From: Candidatus Sumerlaeota bacterium
GTDB lineage: Bacteria; Sumerlaeota; Sumerlaeia; SLMS01; JAHLLQ01
Direction: 5' to 3'
NCBI GenBank assembly: GCA_030156535.1
Contig: JASGMJ010000005.1
Location: 40,930 to 104,929 of the forward strand
DNA: 64,000 nt
The notes under the pieces are model-generated. The model worked only from the letters and a program-made list of their open reading frames with translations. It did no database searches and was not told the origin of the DNA. The translations under genes and the position numbers were made by a program. Below, one piece after another: positions 51,412 to 60,202 of this stretch (the first letter of the stretch is position 1; the number at the start of each line of letters is the position of its first letter).

Positions 51412-52914
51412 TTGAAGACGACCGACGAACAAGCCAGCGCGCCCTCGCCCTCCTACTGGCAGCTCACGCTGCGCGACATGCGCCGCAACCGCATGGGCAT
51501 GTTCGGCCTGGCCATCGTTCTGATCGTCACCACCATCGGCGTCTTCGCCCCCCTGATTGCCAACGGCCGTCCGCTCCACATCCGGATGGTTTTCGAGGAC
51601 GAGTACGACCAGGCCTACTTCATCGTTCTCGATGCGGCACGCCAAACCCAGCAGTTGATGGAACGCGCGAGTGACAAGTCCCCCGATGAGATTCTTCCCG
51701 TTCTCGACCGCGCTCTCGGCCTGATGAAGGCGAGTCTGCCCAACGACAAACGCGAACGGCTGGCTGTTCTCGGGTCGGAACTGCGCGCGCCTCTGCTCGG
51801 CCGTGAATCCTTCGACACGTTCGGCAAGGCGCTCGCCGCCTTCGAGCAGGAATTCGACCTGCCCAACGTCACGCTCCAGCCCAGCACGCGCTACCCTGCC
51901 GTGCGCGCCCTCCAGCGCCCCGAAATCTTCTTCATGCTCTTCTACCTGCTGACGATTCCCGCTCTCGTTTTCCGCCGCGTGTTCCGTTCATGGTTCCAGG
52001 GGCTCCTCGCCATCGTCGTCCTCGCCGCCATTGGCACTTTCCTTTGGACGCTCGCCTTCCCACTGATTCAGGACACCTTCCCCTATCGCACGTACTTTGA
52101 ATCCCCGGAGTTCCACGCCGCCGGCAACTCCGTGCTCCTCTGTCCCATTCCCTACGGCGAGAACGAAAACCTGACCGCCGAGAACCGCCAGCCGCCCACG
52201 TTCCTGCTCGATCCCGAGCGCCGCGCTCCCAATCAACACTTCCATCTGATGGGCACCGACACGAACGGCCGCGACGTTGCCGCACGCATGGTCTACGGAG
52301 CCCGCATCTCCATGATGATCGGTATCGTGGCCGTTTCGATCTACGTCACGATCGGCATGATCCTTGGCGCTTTGGCAGGATTCTATGGCGGATGGATCGA
52401 CCTGGCACTCTCGCGCCTGATCGAAATCGTCATCTGCTTTCCCGTGCTCTTCCTTATTCTTGCCGTTCAGGCCTTCGCCACGCACCCAAGCATCCTGAAC
52501 ATCATGGTGTTGCTCGGGCTTGTTTCCTGGACGGGCGTGGCCCGGCTCCAACGGGGCGAGTTCATCCGCCTCGTCAACCGCGACTTCGTCATGGCCGTGC
52601 GCGGCCTCGGCGGATCGAACATGCGCATCATCTTCCACCACGTTCTCCCCAACGCCCTCGGCCCCATCCTCGTCACCATCAGCTTCGGCATCGCGGGCTC
52701 GATCGTCGTCGAATCCGCGCTCTCCTATCTTGGCTTTGGCGTGCCCCAGCCCATGGCCTCATGGGGCGACCTGCTCAACAACGGCCGCAACGACATCCAG
52801 GGCACGTGGTGGTTGACCGTCTTTCCGGGCATGGCGATCTTCCTGACCGTCACATGCTTCAACCTCGTGGGCGAAGCCGTGCGCGATGCGCTCGATCCCC
52901 GGCGCGAACACTAA
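51412..52914 (+). CDS. DppC/OppC-type ABC permease with a large insertion and extra membrane segments
   Basis: A 500-residue permease, about 200 longer than normal DppC. The N-terminal LTLRDMRRNRMGMFGLAIVL leads into the first helix and FAPLIANGRPLHI. An insertion (about 50-275) then contains a helical stretch and two additional hydrophobic segments (IFFMLFYLLTIPALVF and LLAIVVLAAIGTFLWTLAF). The canonical part resumes at HLMGTDTNGRDVAARMVYGA, with the EAA loop REFIRLVNRDFVMAVRGLGG-like (NRDFVMAVRGLGGSN) and ESALSYLGFGVPQPMASWGD. The start is TTG at 51412, with GAGG 8 bases upstream, 9 bases after the DppB stop. The pair forms one transporter with the upstream lipoprotein. Confidence 0.88.
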   Translation: MKTTDEQASAPSPSYWQLTLRDMRRNRMGMFGLAIVLIVTTIGVFAPLIANGRPLHIRMVFEDEYDQAYFIVLDAARQTQQLMERASDKSPDEILPVLDRALGLMKASLPNDKRERLAVLGSELRAPLLGRESFDTFGKALAAFEQEFDLPNVTLQPSTRYPAVRALQRPEIFFMLFYLLTIPALVFRRVFRSWFQGLLAIVVLAAIGTFLWTLAFPLIQDTFPYRTYFESPEFHAAGNSVLLCPIPYGENENLTAENRQPPTFLLDPERRAPNQHFHLMGTDTNGRDVAARMVYGARISMMIGIVAVSIYVTIGMILGALAGFYGGWIDLALSRLIEIVICFPVLFLILAVQAFATHPSILNIMVLLGLVSWTGVARLQRGEFIRLVNRDFVMAVRGLGGSNMRIIFHHVLPNALGPILVTISFGIAGSIVVESALSYLGFGVPQPMASWGDLLNNGRNDIQGTWWLTVFPGMAIFLTVTCFNLVGEAVRDALDPRREH

Positions 52915-52940
52915 AGCGTTGGAGGGTAGTGGAAGGAGAT

Positions 52941-52995
52941 TTCACCACGGAGACACGGAGAAAAGAAGACCACGAATCGCACGAATTGGCACGAC
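52941..52995. repeat. Family C repeat (CACGGAG / CACGAAT type)
   Basis: TTCACCACGGAGACACGGAG is followed by AAAAGAAGA and then CACGAATCGCACGAATTGGC, then ACGACT. Two short motifs recur: CACGGAG twice, 8 bases apart, and CACGAAT twice, 9 bases apart. Near-identical strings occur between genes in many genomes of Planctomycetes, Verrucomicrobia and other phyla, to my knowledge without an assigned function. It lies in the 236-base gap between dppC and the GNAT gene, with no other feature there. Confidence 0.6.
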
Positions 52996-53150
52996 TAGAG
53001 AAGAGAACCGAATGAAAACAGCAGCGGTGCAAGTCAGGGAATGGAGTCCCGTCAGGGACGACTGAACGATTCAGTGGAAAGCGCGCTCACCTTGAGCCGC
53101 GACCTGAATGAAACAATCGGGACTGCGACAAATTAGGGACGGAGTCCGTC

Positions 53151-54143
53151 ATGGCCACTTTCACGGCACGCACCATCAGCGACGACGATCTCCCCGCCTG
53201 GCATGCCCTGTGGGATGAATCCCCGCGTTTCCTCGCCCAGCACCCCGGCTACTTCTCCTTCGCACCCACCCGTGCCGCATCCGCCTTTGGCGTCTGGTCG
53301 GGCGACCGCCTCGTTCTCGCCATCGCGTTCCATCTTCTTCCGCTGCGTGGCGCCACGATGTGGTCGGCTCCGCTCTTCGCATCCTTTGGCGGGCCACTCG
53401 TCTCGGCCGCCACGCTCGCGCTCACGGGGCTTGCCGCCGAACGTTTCTGGCGCGATGCACTCGAAGCACTCGACGCCGAACTCCCCGCCAGCGCGGACAT
53501 CGTGGAAATGCTCTTTCCTCCCGGATGTCACGACGCGCGCCCTCTCGTCTGGAAAGGGTGGGAGGCGCGCCCGCACTACAACTACGTTTCCGCCTGGAAG
53601 GAGGCCGGCGCGTGGCGCCACGCGATGGAGTCCTCCGCCCGCCGTCAGGAACGCAAAGCGCTCGCGGCCGGACTCACGCCCATCGTCCGGAACGCTTCCG
53701 AGACCGACGGCCTCGCACGGCTCTGGCGCCTGAACGCGCAACGCAACAAACTCGACGAGGAACTCGCCGCGCCGCTCGCCGAACTCGGCGCCTGGCTGGC
53801 ACGCGAAGAGCGCGGCTTTCTCGTGGAAATCGCCAACAGTAAGGGTGAACCGGAGACTGCGGCGCTCGTGGGCTTCGACGAGCACCGCGTGTATTATCTC
53901 GCGGGCGCGTCCGATCCCGAGTGCCTCGGTTCCGGCGCTCCCACGTTGCTGCAAACGTCGATCCTTGCCGAGATCGACCGGCGGGACTTGCCAAAATACT
54001 ATGACTGGGTGGGGGCCAACACGCCGGGCGTCGCGCGCTTCAAGCGCCACTTCGGGCCGGAACTCGAAACGTTGATTGCGGTACGGCGAACGGGGCGCAA
54101 GGCCCGACTGATCGAGACGGGCCGCCGCCTGCTCCGTCCCTGA
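53151..54143 (+). CDS. GNAT-fold (FemAB-like) acyltransferase
   Basis: A 330-residue protein with two GNAT-like halves. The N-terminal half includes FGVWSGDRLVLAIAFHLLPL and RGATMWSAPLFASFGGPLV. The C-terminal half has RLWRLNAQRNKLDEELAAPL, VEIANSKGEPETAALVGFDE, RVYYLAGASDPE and the A-type acyl-CoA region APTLLQTSILAEIDRR. This is the layout of FemAB/BioF2-like aminoacyl- or acetyltransferases, acting on peptidoglycan precursors or exopolysaccharide. Substrate unknown. The ATG follows ACGGAG by 7 bases. Its stop is immediately adjacent, convergently, to the last type II secretion gene (no bases between). Confidence 0.8.
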   Translation: MATFTARTISDDDLPAWHALWDESPRFLAQHPGYFSFAPTRAASAFGVWSGDRLVLAIAFHLLPLRGATMWSAPLFASFGGPLVSAATLALTGLAAERFWRDALEALDAELPASADIVEMLFPPGCHDARPLVWKGWEARPHYNYVSAWKEAGAWRHAMESSARRQERKALAAGLTPIVRNASETDGLARLWRLNAQRNKLDEELAAPLAELGAWLAREERGFLVEIANSKGEPETAALVGFDEHRVYYLAGASDPECLGSGAPTLLQTSILAEIDRRDLPKYYDWVGANTPGVARFKRHFGPELETLIAVRRTGRKARLIETGRRLLRP

Positions 54144-54716
54144 TTATTCATCGAACATCCCGCGCGTCACTTCCTGTTTTCCGTTGCGGCCTGTATACGA
54201 GAACGTCGCCTCGAACGTGATCTCGTTGATCGAGTCCAGCTTCACGACCACGTCCTCGTTCTTGTGGCGCACGGTTTTCGTCAGCGTCGCCGGGTCGTCC
54301 ATGTCCATGAAGAATTCCTCGCGCGTGCGCGGATCCTCGATGAACACGATCCCCTTCACGATGCCCTTGATGTTCCACTGCTTGATCGCCTCTTCGAGCG
54401 ACGGATCGGGTGGCGGCGTCGGCGGCGGCGTCGGCGGAACGGTCGGCGTCGGAATGATCGTCGGGAAGATGTCCTTCTGTCCGAAGTTGCTGTACTTCGC
54501 CTGACTTTGCTCGCTGGACTTGCGGCCGCCGTCGTTGCCTATTTGCTGCAGCGTCTGCTCGATCAACGGCATCGGCGGTTCCGCCGGCACGGTGAACGTC
54601 TCTGTCATCATCACGACGGCGATGACACCAATCACCAGAAAGACCGCGGCGTTGACCGCCACGAGCCGTTGCTCCAGGGAAAGGTTGCGCAGAATGCCCG
54701 AAAGGTTCGCTTTCAT
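54144..54716 (-). CDS. Type II secretion/pilus assembly protein, GspC- or PilP-like
   Basis: A 190-residue inner-membrane protein. After LSGILRNLSLEQRLVAVNAA there is one membrane helix (about 20-42, FLVIGVIAVVMM), then a periplasmic linker with a proline run (about 88-110), and a small beta-rich domain (about 115-190) with NIKGIVKGIVFIEDPR and REEFFMDMDD. This short helix-linker-beta domain layout matches the homology-region part of GspC and the PilP family, which link the inner-membrane platform to the secretin. Sequence alone does not choose between them. It is the last gene of the secretion operon, its ATG overlapping the preceding stop (TAAATG). Confidence 0.65.
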   Translation of the reverse strand: MKANLSGILRNLSLEQRLVAVNAAVFLVIGVIAVVMMTETFTVPAEPPMPLIEQTLQQIGNDGGRKSSEQSQAKYSNFGQKDIFPTIIPTPTVPPTPPPTPPPDPSLEEAIKQWNIKGIVKGIVFIEDPRTREEFFMDMDDPATLTKTVRHKNEDVVVKLDSINEITFEATFSYTGRNGKQEVTRGMFDE

Positions 54717-55340
54717 TTATGACCTGGCCCGTTTCTGATCGCGCGTGGGATAGAAGTAGTCGACAAGGCGCGCCACGACGATCATCGCCGAGAGCTCCTC
54801 GCTGTCGTTCGGAGCCGACATGTCCAGCTCCTGGATGATCAACCCCCGCTGTTCAAAGACTTTCAGCAATTGCGCGATCCGCGGAAGATCGCCGTCGCGG
54901 ATGTTGATCGTCACGATCACCAACTGGTAATCCATCACCAGTTTGTTGTCCTTCGTTCGGATGTCCTCGACCTTCTTCGAGACGTCGGGCGACGGAAAGC
55001 CCACCTCGCGGCACCAGTCCGCCACGTCCTTCTGGAACTCCAGGTCCGGCCGGTTGTTGCCGCTCCCCGCGCCTTCTTCCTTGTCCTTGAAGGAGCGCAG
55101 CGAATCGTCGCCCGTCAGCCGCGCGAACTCCTGGACGGTGCGTGGCGATTCGACGACGACCTCCACCGTGCTCTCGTAGTTCTCCCGCGCCATTTCGACT
55201 TCCTCGCGTGAAACGCCGAAGAAGCCACTTCCGCCCTCAGAGACGTAGATATCGTCGTCCGAGCCGGAAAACTGGAAGTATCCGAACACCGCCAGTGCGG
55301 CGATCGATCCCAGCATCAATGTCCGTTCGCGTTTGTTCAC
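54717..55340 (-). CDS. Type II secretion/pilus assembly protein, GspM- or PilO-like
   Basis: A 207-residue bitopic protein. A short cytoplasmic NKRERTLML, one membrane segment (about 8-22, GSIAALAVFGYFQF) and a periplasmic part. The last 90 residues (KLVMDYQLVIVTINIRDGDL, RIAQLLKVFEQRGLIIQEL) are a ferredoxin-like fold, as in PilO/GspM. It would dimerise with the PilN part of the preceding fusion. The start is GTG at 55340, with GGAGGG upstream, 1 base after the PilM-PilN stop; this makes the operon order PilMN-PilO-PilP, as in type IV pilus loci. Annotation by position and fold, not strong sequence similarity. Confidence 0.65.
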   Translation of the reverse strand: MNKRERTLMLGSIAALAVFGYFQFSGSDDDIYVSEGGSGFFGVSREEVEMARENYESTVEVVVESPRTVQEFARLTGDDSLRSFKDKEEGAGSGNNRPDLEFQKDVADWCREVGFPSPDVSKKVEDIRTKDNKLVMDYQLVIVTINIRDGDLPRIAQLLKVFEQRGLIIQELDMSAPNDSEELSAMIVVARLVDYFYPTRDQKRARS

Positions 55341-55341
55341 G

Positions 55342-57045
55342 TCATCCCTCCAGGAACAGCAGGCCAACGATCTCGAACTCATAGATCGTCTGGTCGCGCC
55401 GCGGCAGGCTGGTGGGATTCTGCGTTCTGATGTCGACGTTCTCGAACATCAATTCGCCTTTCTCGTTCTTGAGGTTCTTCAGGAAGTACACGAACTTGTT
55501 GATGTCCTCGATTTCGAGCGCGTGCCCGTTGATCCGCACTTCCTGACCCAGGCTGAACTCGAAGTCCGTCAGCGCCACCCGCCCGCCTTCGGGCTGCGTT
55601 CCGATCGCGTCGAACACGCTGATCCCCTCGAGAATCTGCAGTGCCCCTGCGCGCTCGGACTTGATCCCCTTGATGATCTTGATCCGGTCGCGCATGTCCT
55701 CGATGTCGCCGACCAGTTTGTCCAGGTCCTCGGTGTACGACTCGTAGCGCTGGTACTGCTCCGCGCGGTGGTTCCCCGAGCTCCACATCCAGAGCACCAC
55801 CATCAGCGCCGCGACCACCGCCATCGCGCCGGACGCGACATAGTGCACCAGAAGCTCGGAGTGGCGCCGGCGCTGCAACAACGCGGGGGGCAGCAGATTG
55901 ATCGTCTGCTCTTCCTCCTCGCGCGCCAGACGCAACGCCGCACCGTAGGCACACGCATACGCCGGCAGCATCGCATCGTCGATCCCCGCCTTCTCTCCCC
56001 GCGCGACATCGGCCAACGCATCGAATGCCACGGCGGTGATGTCGAGCTGCGCTTCCACGGCCTGCGGCAGGTGGCGGATCAGCGCTCCCTCGCCCGTCAG
56101 CAAGACGCGCTTGAGCGGCGGAATTTCGTACTCGCGCAGCGAAAACTCGTACGTCCGCCGCAGGTTCGTCGCCAGCTTGCCGATCCACGCGCCGACGGCG
56201 GGCACGGGATCGGGCAGCAATGGCGTGGTGCCCGCGTTGGTCTGCTCCAGAATCTCGAACTCCGCCGACACATCCGCGGACTGCTTCGCCGGCTGGGCGG
56301 AAGCGCGCCGCGCCCGTCCAAACTCAGAGGGATCCATGGCGTCGAGCGAGCCAAGCGTCTCGGGCGCAAACGGCAGCTCGGTCTGCAATGCCCGCCCCAG
56401 ATCGTCCAGCAGATTGCGCACTCCATGCAGCACACTGCGGGTCGCGATGAGATCGCCATTGTTGTAGATGGCAATGTCCGTGTGCGTCCAACCGATCTGC
56501 ACCAGCGCGAAGCAGTGGGTCTTGTCCTCTTCAGGCAGCGCCCCGAAGACCGACAATCCGACGGCCAGCGAGGAAACCTCCGCCACCGCCGGGTCGATCC
56601 CCGCGCCCGAGAGCACACTCAGCATCGGCTCCATCACGGTCTCGTCGATCGCCGCCAGCAACACGTCCGTCCCCTCGATGCCGTGCGAGCCGATGGTCGT
56701 GTGCGTGATGATGTGGCGCTCGACGTTGAACGGGATCAGCTTCTCCGCCTCGAAGCGCGCCATTGACGCAAGCTCCGACGGCTCGGTTGAAGGAAGGCGC
56801 ACCTTGCGCAGCGTCACCAATTGCTTTGGCACTACCAGCACGAACTGCGGCGCCTGTACCTTATGCTGTTTCAGCGCCTCCTTCAGCCGCGCAGCGCGTT
56901 CCTGGTTTCCCGCCTCGTCGCGCCCCAGCGTGCCGAAGGGCACGCGGAACGCCTTCTCCAGCAGCGGGCCGGTCTTGCGCGTCCACGACACCTGGACCAC
57001 TTTCGCGTCCGAGTCGTTTAGTTCGATGGCGACTGTTCGTGACAT
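55342..57045 (-). CDS. PilM-PilN fusion (GspL-like assembly platform protein)
   Basis: A 567-residue protein. Residues 1-365 are an actin-like PilM domain (RTVAIELNDSDAKVVQVSW, RFEAEKLIPFN, ALVQIGWTHTDIAIYNNGDL, RVLLTGEGALIRHLP). Residues about 382 on are PilN: the INLLP motif (382-386), which in separate PilN proteins docks into PilM, then a membrane helix (about 397-420) and a periplasmic ferredoxin-like domain (about 450-567, HALEIEDINKFVYFLKNL). Here the docking motif is covalently joined to its receptor, giving the same layout as GspL. It couples the GspE ATPase in the cytoplasm to the periplasmic ring. It lies 52 bases after gspK. Confidence 0.9.
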   Translation of the reverse strand: MSRTVAIELNDSDAKVVQVSWTRKTGPLLEKAFRVPFGTLGRDEAGNQERAARLKEALKQHKVQAPQFVLVVPKQLVTLRKVRLPSTEPSELASMARFEAEKLIPFNVERHIITHTTIGSHGIEGTDVLLAAIDETVMEPMLSVLSGAGIDPAVAEVSSLAVGLSVFGALPEEDKTHCFALVQIGWTHTDIAIYNNGDLIATRSVLHGVRNLLDDLGRALQTELPFAPETLGSLDAMDPSEFGRARRASAQPAKQSADVSAEFEILEQTNAGTTPLLPDPVPAVGAWIGKLATNLRRTYEFSLREYEIPPLKRVLLTGEGALIRHLPQAVEAQLDITAVAFDALADVARGEKAGIDDAMLPAYACAYGAALRLAREEEEQTINLLPPALLQRRRHSELLVHYVASGAMAVVAALMVVLWMWSSGNHRAEQYQRYESYTEDLDKLVGDIEDMRDRIKIIKGIKSERAGALQILEGISVFDAIGTQPEGGRVALTDFEFSLGQEVRINGHALEIEDINKFVYFLKNLKNEKGELMFENVDIRTQNPTSLPRRDQTIYEFEIVGLLFLEG

Positions 57046-57097
57046 ACGTGCGTTGGCTTCCTGTCGGCTCGTCTGGCGCTGGTGTCAACTTCCCGCC

Positions 57098-58465
57098 TTA
57101 CGGCCCTCCCCATTGGAGGATCCGAATGTTCGGCTGGCGAACCAGCAATTCGTTATCCTTGTCCTGATGGCGCTGTCTGCGGTCCTCATAGCGTTCCTCG
57201 CGCTCCCGCGCCCGGTCGATCGCCTCGAAACTCTCGTCGCGCTGCAACTGCGCCAGCCCCCGCGTCACCGTGCACTTAAGCGTCTGGCTGACATCCCCGA
57301 CGGTCCCCACGGAGGTCAACGTGAACACGGACGAACGGACATCGAATCGGTAAAGGGCCTGCGCCGGGCCATAGATGCTGGCCAGATCCGCGTTCTGCTG
57401 CATGTCGGCGGTCGACTTGAAGGCGTTGTCGTTGTTCACCCGGCGCCGCGACGTCCCGCCGGGGCGGTACTTCACGATCTGCTCGGCCAGGCGGTCCGGA
57501 TCCGGCGCCCCGGCCGCGTCGAACAGTGCCGCCAGAACGTGCTGGGGCGCCGTGTTCACGTTCAGCCGCCCTGTTCCGTGCACCGTGAAGTAATCGCGCA
57601 GGCCGAACTGCGTTTCCTTGCGCCGCGTCGCCCGCCGCGCGCGGTTCGACATCTCGAAACGGTCGCCCTTTTCCTCGCCTGCCAGGTCGCGGTAGTATGC
57701 CGCCTCCGGGCTGTCCGGCCCAAAGAACAACTCCGGCGTCACGCCATAAACATCCAACAGCGCATCCACCGTCAGGTAAGGCTCGTTCGGAAAGACGAGG
57801 CGCTCCACGTCGTCCTCGCGCGTCGATTCCCCTAGTGCCTCCGCCACGTACACGCCATAGGCGAATCCCTCGACGCCCTGCGAGAGTTCCAGGACCGGCT
57901 GGTCGTCGGGGTCGGCGTAGTCGATGATCGCCGACGCCACGATCTTCGCATCCTCTTCCTCGTACCCGATGCGCTCGATGATCTTCTCCAGCACGATGCG
58001 GTTCGCCGCGCGGAACTGATTGATGTCCAGCAGACTCTCTTCGTCCACGATGGTCACCGTGTAGCTGCCGGGCCCCAGCTCCACGTCTTCCTTGTTCTCG
58101 CTTGGGTCCGCCCAGACGTCACCCAGCGCGTCGAACGGAGGAATCGTGTCGTCCGAAAAATCGAAGATCATGTCGTTGCGCAAATCGACGAAGCCCTTTG
58201 CCATTCCCGCCCGCGCCATCGCCTTCGCCTGCAACGTCTTCTTGCTCATCGACGTCAGCCGCAACTCCAGCGACATCTGGTAGAGCACGGAGTAGGCGAG
58301 CATCGAGAGCACCACTGCGATCCACAGCACCAGCACAAGAATCACTGCGCGCCGCCGCCGGGACAGCGGAGAGCGCCGCGGGCCGCGTTCGCCACGCACG
58401 CGCTTCCATGCACGCGCCACGCGCGAGCGCCCCCTGTTCCACCTTTGGCGAAGCGTTCCCGTCAT
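57098..58465 (-). CDS. gspK: Type II secretion minor pseudopilin GspK
   Basis: A 455-residue protein with a basic leader of about 40 residues, then the prepilin helix (RRRAVILVLVLWIAVVLSML). It lacks the +5 glutamate, as GspK does. The large C-terminal part has LLDINQFRAANRIVLEKIIE, ALLDVYGVTPELFFGPD and RLNVNTAPQHVLAALFDAA, the helix-hairpin-helix-like segments diagnostic for GspK. It caps the pseudopilus tip. The leader is long and very Arg-rich. Its ATG overlaps the gspJ stop (ATGA). Confidence 0.88.
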   Translation of the reverse strand: MTGTLRQRWNRGRSRVARAWKRVRGERGPRRSPLSRRRRAVILVLVLWIAVVLSMLAYSVLYQMSLELRLTSMSKKTLQAKAMARAGMAKGFVDLRNDMIFDFSDDTIPPFDALGDVWADPSENKEDVELGPGSYTVTIVDEESLLDINQFRAANRIVLEKIIERIGYEEEDAKIVASAIIDYADPDDQPVLELSQGVEGFAYGVYVAEALGESTREDDVERLVFPNEPYLTVDALLDVYGVTPELFFGPDSPEAAYYRDLAGEEKGDRFEMSNRARRATRRKETQFGLRDYFTVHGTGRLNVNTAPQHVLAALFDAAGAPDPDRLAEQIVKYRPGGTSRRRVNNDNAFKSTADMQQNADLASIYGPAQALYRFDVRSSVFTLTSVGTVGDVSQTLKCTVTRGLAQLQRDESFEAIDRAREREERYEDRRQRHQDKDNELLVRQPNIRILQWGGP

Positions 58466-59583
58466 TCCTTCTTCAATGCTCCTGGGAAAACCGGGACAAA
58501 CTCCTCGTCCCGTTCCTCACGCTCCATCTCCTGATCATCTTCGTCCAACTGATCATTGGGGACCCACGTTTCCAGTGAATTCGGAATGCGGAACACGCGC
58601 ACCATCTCATGCGTGCGTGCCGTGTTCTCGGGGTCCGACAGCAGAACGCGCAGGCGCACGTATGTCGGCAAGCGATCAAGCGGCTGGTCTTCGAGCTCGT
58701 TCAGGTAATCGTTCCATCCCGACGCGCCTGGAACTGGCAGCCCCGCATTCAGCAACTCGTCGTCCTCGGTGTCGTATTCGCCCAGCAAATACTGGTTGTT
58801 GCGAATCTGGCGATTGCTCGACGACCAAGTATCCGTCTCGTACCATTGATTGTCCCACCAGAACGCATAACTGAGATCGAAGGCCTGCACGCCTTCCGCC
58901 ACGATGGAGTACTTCGGCGGGATTTCCTTTTCAAGCACCTGGCCGTCCCACGTGCGCGGCGCCGTGCCGACGTCCTCGACACTGCGGATCAGGTAGTCGC
59001 CCTCCACGTTGTACTCAACGCGCGCCAGACCCCAGAAGTGATAATCCGCGCCCAATTCGAGCGGCTGGCGGATGGCAAACGTGATGCTGTCCTTCGCGAG
59101 TCCGTCGGAGTCCTCGCTCGATACGCCAACGAACTGCAGGTCGATCAGCTTCGCTTTCTCAAACGGATTGCCCACGTAGTTCGGGTCGGAGTCGGCCTCG
59201 TCCCTGTCGCGAGGCCCATAGCGTTCCTCGAAGGCATCCCAGTCTCCCGTGCGATCCGCCTCCAGATAGTACTGCTGGTACTCTTGAATGTCCTCGCGCG
59301 CCTGGACGTTGTACGACGTCTCGTCGCGATAGAACAGGTTGCTGATGTCGGACTCGAACGAATCGAAGACGTAGCGCGACCGCTGGAGCAGCAGCATCTC
59401 GCGGTGGCTCGCCGAATACGTCCGCGTCCCCGTGCGGAAGACGGCCAGCACGGCCACCGAAATCAACGCGAAGATCGTGATCGCCAGGACAAGCTCCAGC
59501 AACGTGAACGCACCCGCCCCCCGCCCGCTCTCGCGCAAAGGCCTGCCCGCCGCGGTTGCATGATGTTCGGTGTTGCTCGTCAC
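58462..59583 (-). CDS. gspJ: Type II secretion minor pseudopilin GspJ
   Basis: A 373-residue minor pseudopilin, longer than typical GspJ (about 200-250). The prepilin site is GAGA-FTLLELVLAITIFALI with Glu at +5 and Ala rather than Gly at -1. Beyond the helix come SRYVFDSFESDISNLFY and a long acidic region with ITFAIRQPLELGADYHFWGL and VEYNVEGDYLIRSVED, then YVRLRVLLSDPE. The start is GTG at 59583. It is translationally coupled to gspK and follows gspI after 37 bases. It would sit at the pseudopilus tip with GspI and GspK. Confidence 0.82.
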   Translation of the reverse strand: MTSNTEHHATAAGRPLRESGRGAGAFTLLELVLAITIFALISVAVLAVFRTGTRTYSASHREMLLLQRSRYVFDSFESDISNLFYRDETSYNVQAREDIQEYQQYYLEADRTGDWDAFEERYGPRDRDEADSDPNYVGNPFEKAKLIDLQFVGVSSEDSDGLAKDSITFAIRQPLELGADYHFWGLARVEYNVEGDYLIRSVEDVGTAPRTWDGQVLEKEIPPKYSIVAEGVQAFDLSYAFWWDNQWYETDTWSSSNRQIRNNQYLLGEYDTEDDELLNAGLPVPGASGWNDYLNELEDQPLDRLPTYVRLRVLLSDPENTARTHEMVRVFRIPNSLETWVPNDQLDEDDQEMEREERDEEFVPVFPGALKKE

Positions 59584-59620
59584 GTTGTGGTTCCCGTCTA
59601 CGCCCAGGGGGCGTCCATCT

Positions 59621-60118
59621 TCAGAAAAGCTGGTTCTCCTGCAACGCCTCGTCCGAGTAGAGTTGCGAATCCATCAGATACGTGGTGATCTCGAAGGGGC
59701 GGAACGGCCGGTGTCTCCCGTCATCGTAGCGGATCGACAACGTCAGTTCGTACAGCGGTTCCGGTTCCATCAGGGGATCGCGCGGGATCTCGTCGTAGTC
59801 CACGTCGATTTCCTCCACGCGGCGCTCCCATGTGTACGCCGCGAACGCCTCGCCGAAACGTTCGTCCTCTTCGAATGTCCCTTCCTTGCTCCCCTCCATC
59901 GGCGGTTCGAGTTCATAGTCTTCCAGCAGTGACTCTGCCAGCAACGTTGCCGTTTCGACCACGCGGTTCTCGCGAATCGCCGACATCGCAATCACGAAGC
60001 CGCGCAGCAATGTCGTCAGCACCACCGAGAGAATCACGAGCGCAACCATCACTTCCAGTAGCACGAACGAACGCCGTGTCCGCCGAAGGGATTTCGTTGT
60101 CGCTCTGGTGGTGCACAT
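59621..60118 (-). CDS. gspI: Type II secretion minor pseudopilin GspI
   Basis: A 165-residue minor pseudopilin. The leader MCTTRATTKSLRRTRRS ends in Ser at -1 (normally Gly), followed by FVLLEVMVALVILSVVLTTL with Glu at +5. The MVALVIL motif is typical of GspI. A short C-terminal globular part follows (VVETATLLAESLLEDYELEP). The ATG at 60118 is preferred over a TTG two codons upstream. It lies between gspH and gspJ, 84 bases after gspH, with a repeat in the gap. Confidence 0.82.
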   Translation of the reverse strand: MCTTRATTKSLRRTRRSFVLLEVMVALVILSVVLTTLLRGFVIAMSAIRENRVVETATLLAESLLEDYELEPPMEGSKEGTFEEDERFGEAFAAYTWERRVEEIDVDYDEIPRDPLMEPEPLYELTLSIRYDDGRHRPFRPFEITTYLMDSQLYSDEALQENQLF

Positions 60119-60131
60119 TCCCAATTCTCGC

Positions 60132-60152
60132 TTCTCGGTTCCCGGTTTTCAG
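60132..60152. repeat. Family B repeat (TTTTCAG type) inside the secretion operon
   Basis: TTCTCGGTTCCCGGTTTTCA plus G resembles the right arm of the element at 15486-15520 read in reverse complement. It lies in the 84-base gap between gspH and gspI, upstream of the gspI start. It adds a local T-rich tract in an otherwise closely packed operon. Confidence 0.45.
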
Positions 60153-60202
60153 CACGTTCGTGTAAATTCAGGCGATTCGTTGTTCCTTCATGGCGTCTGC
60201 CA

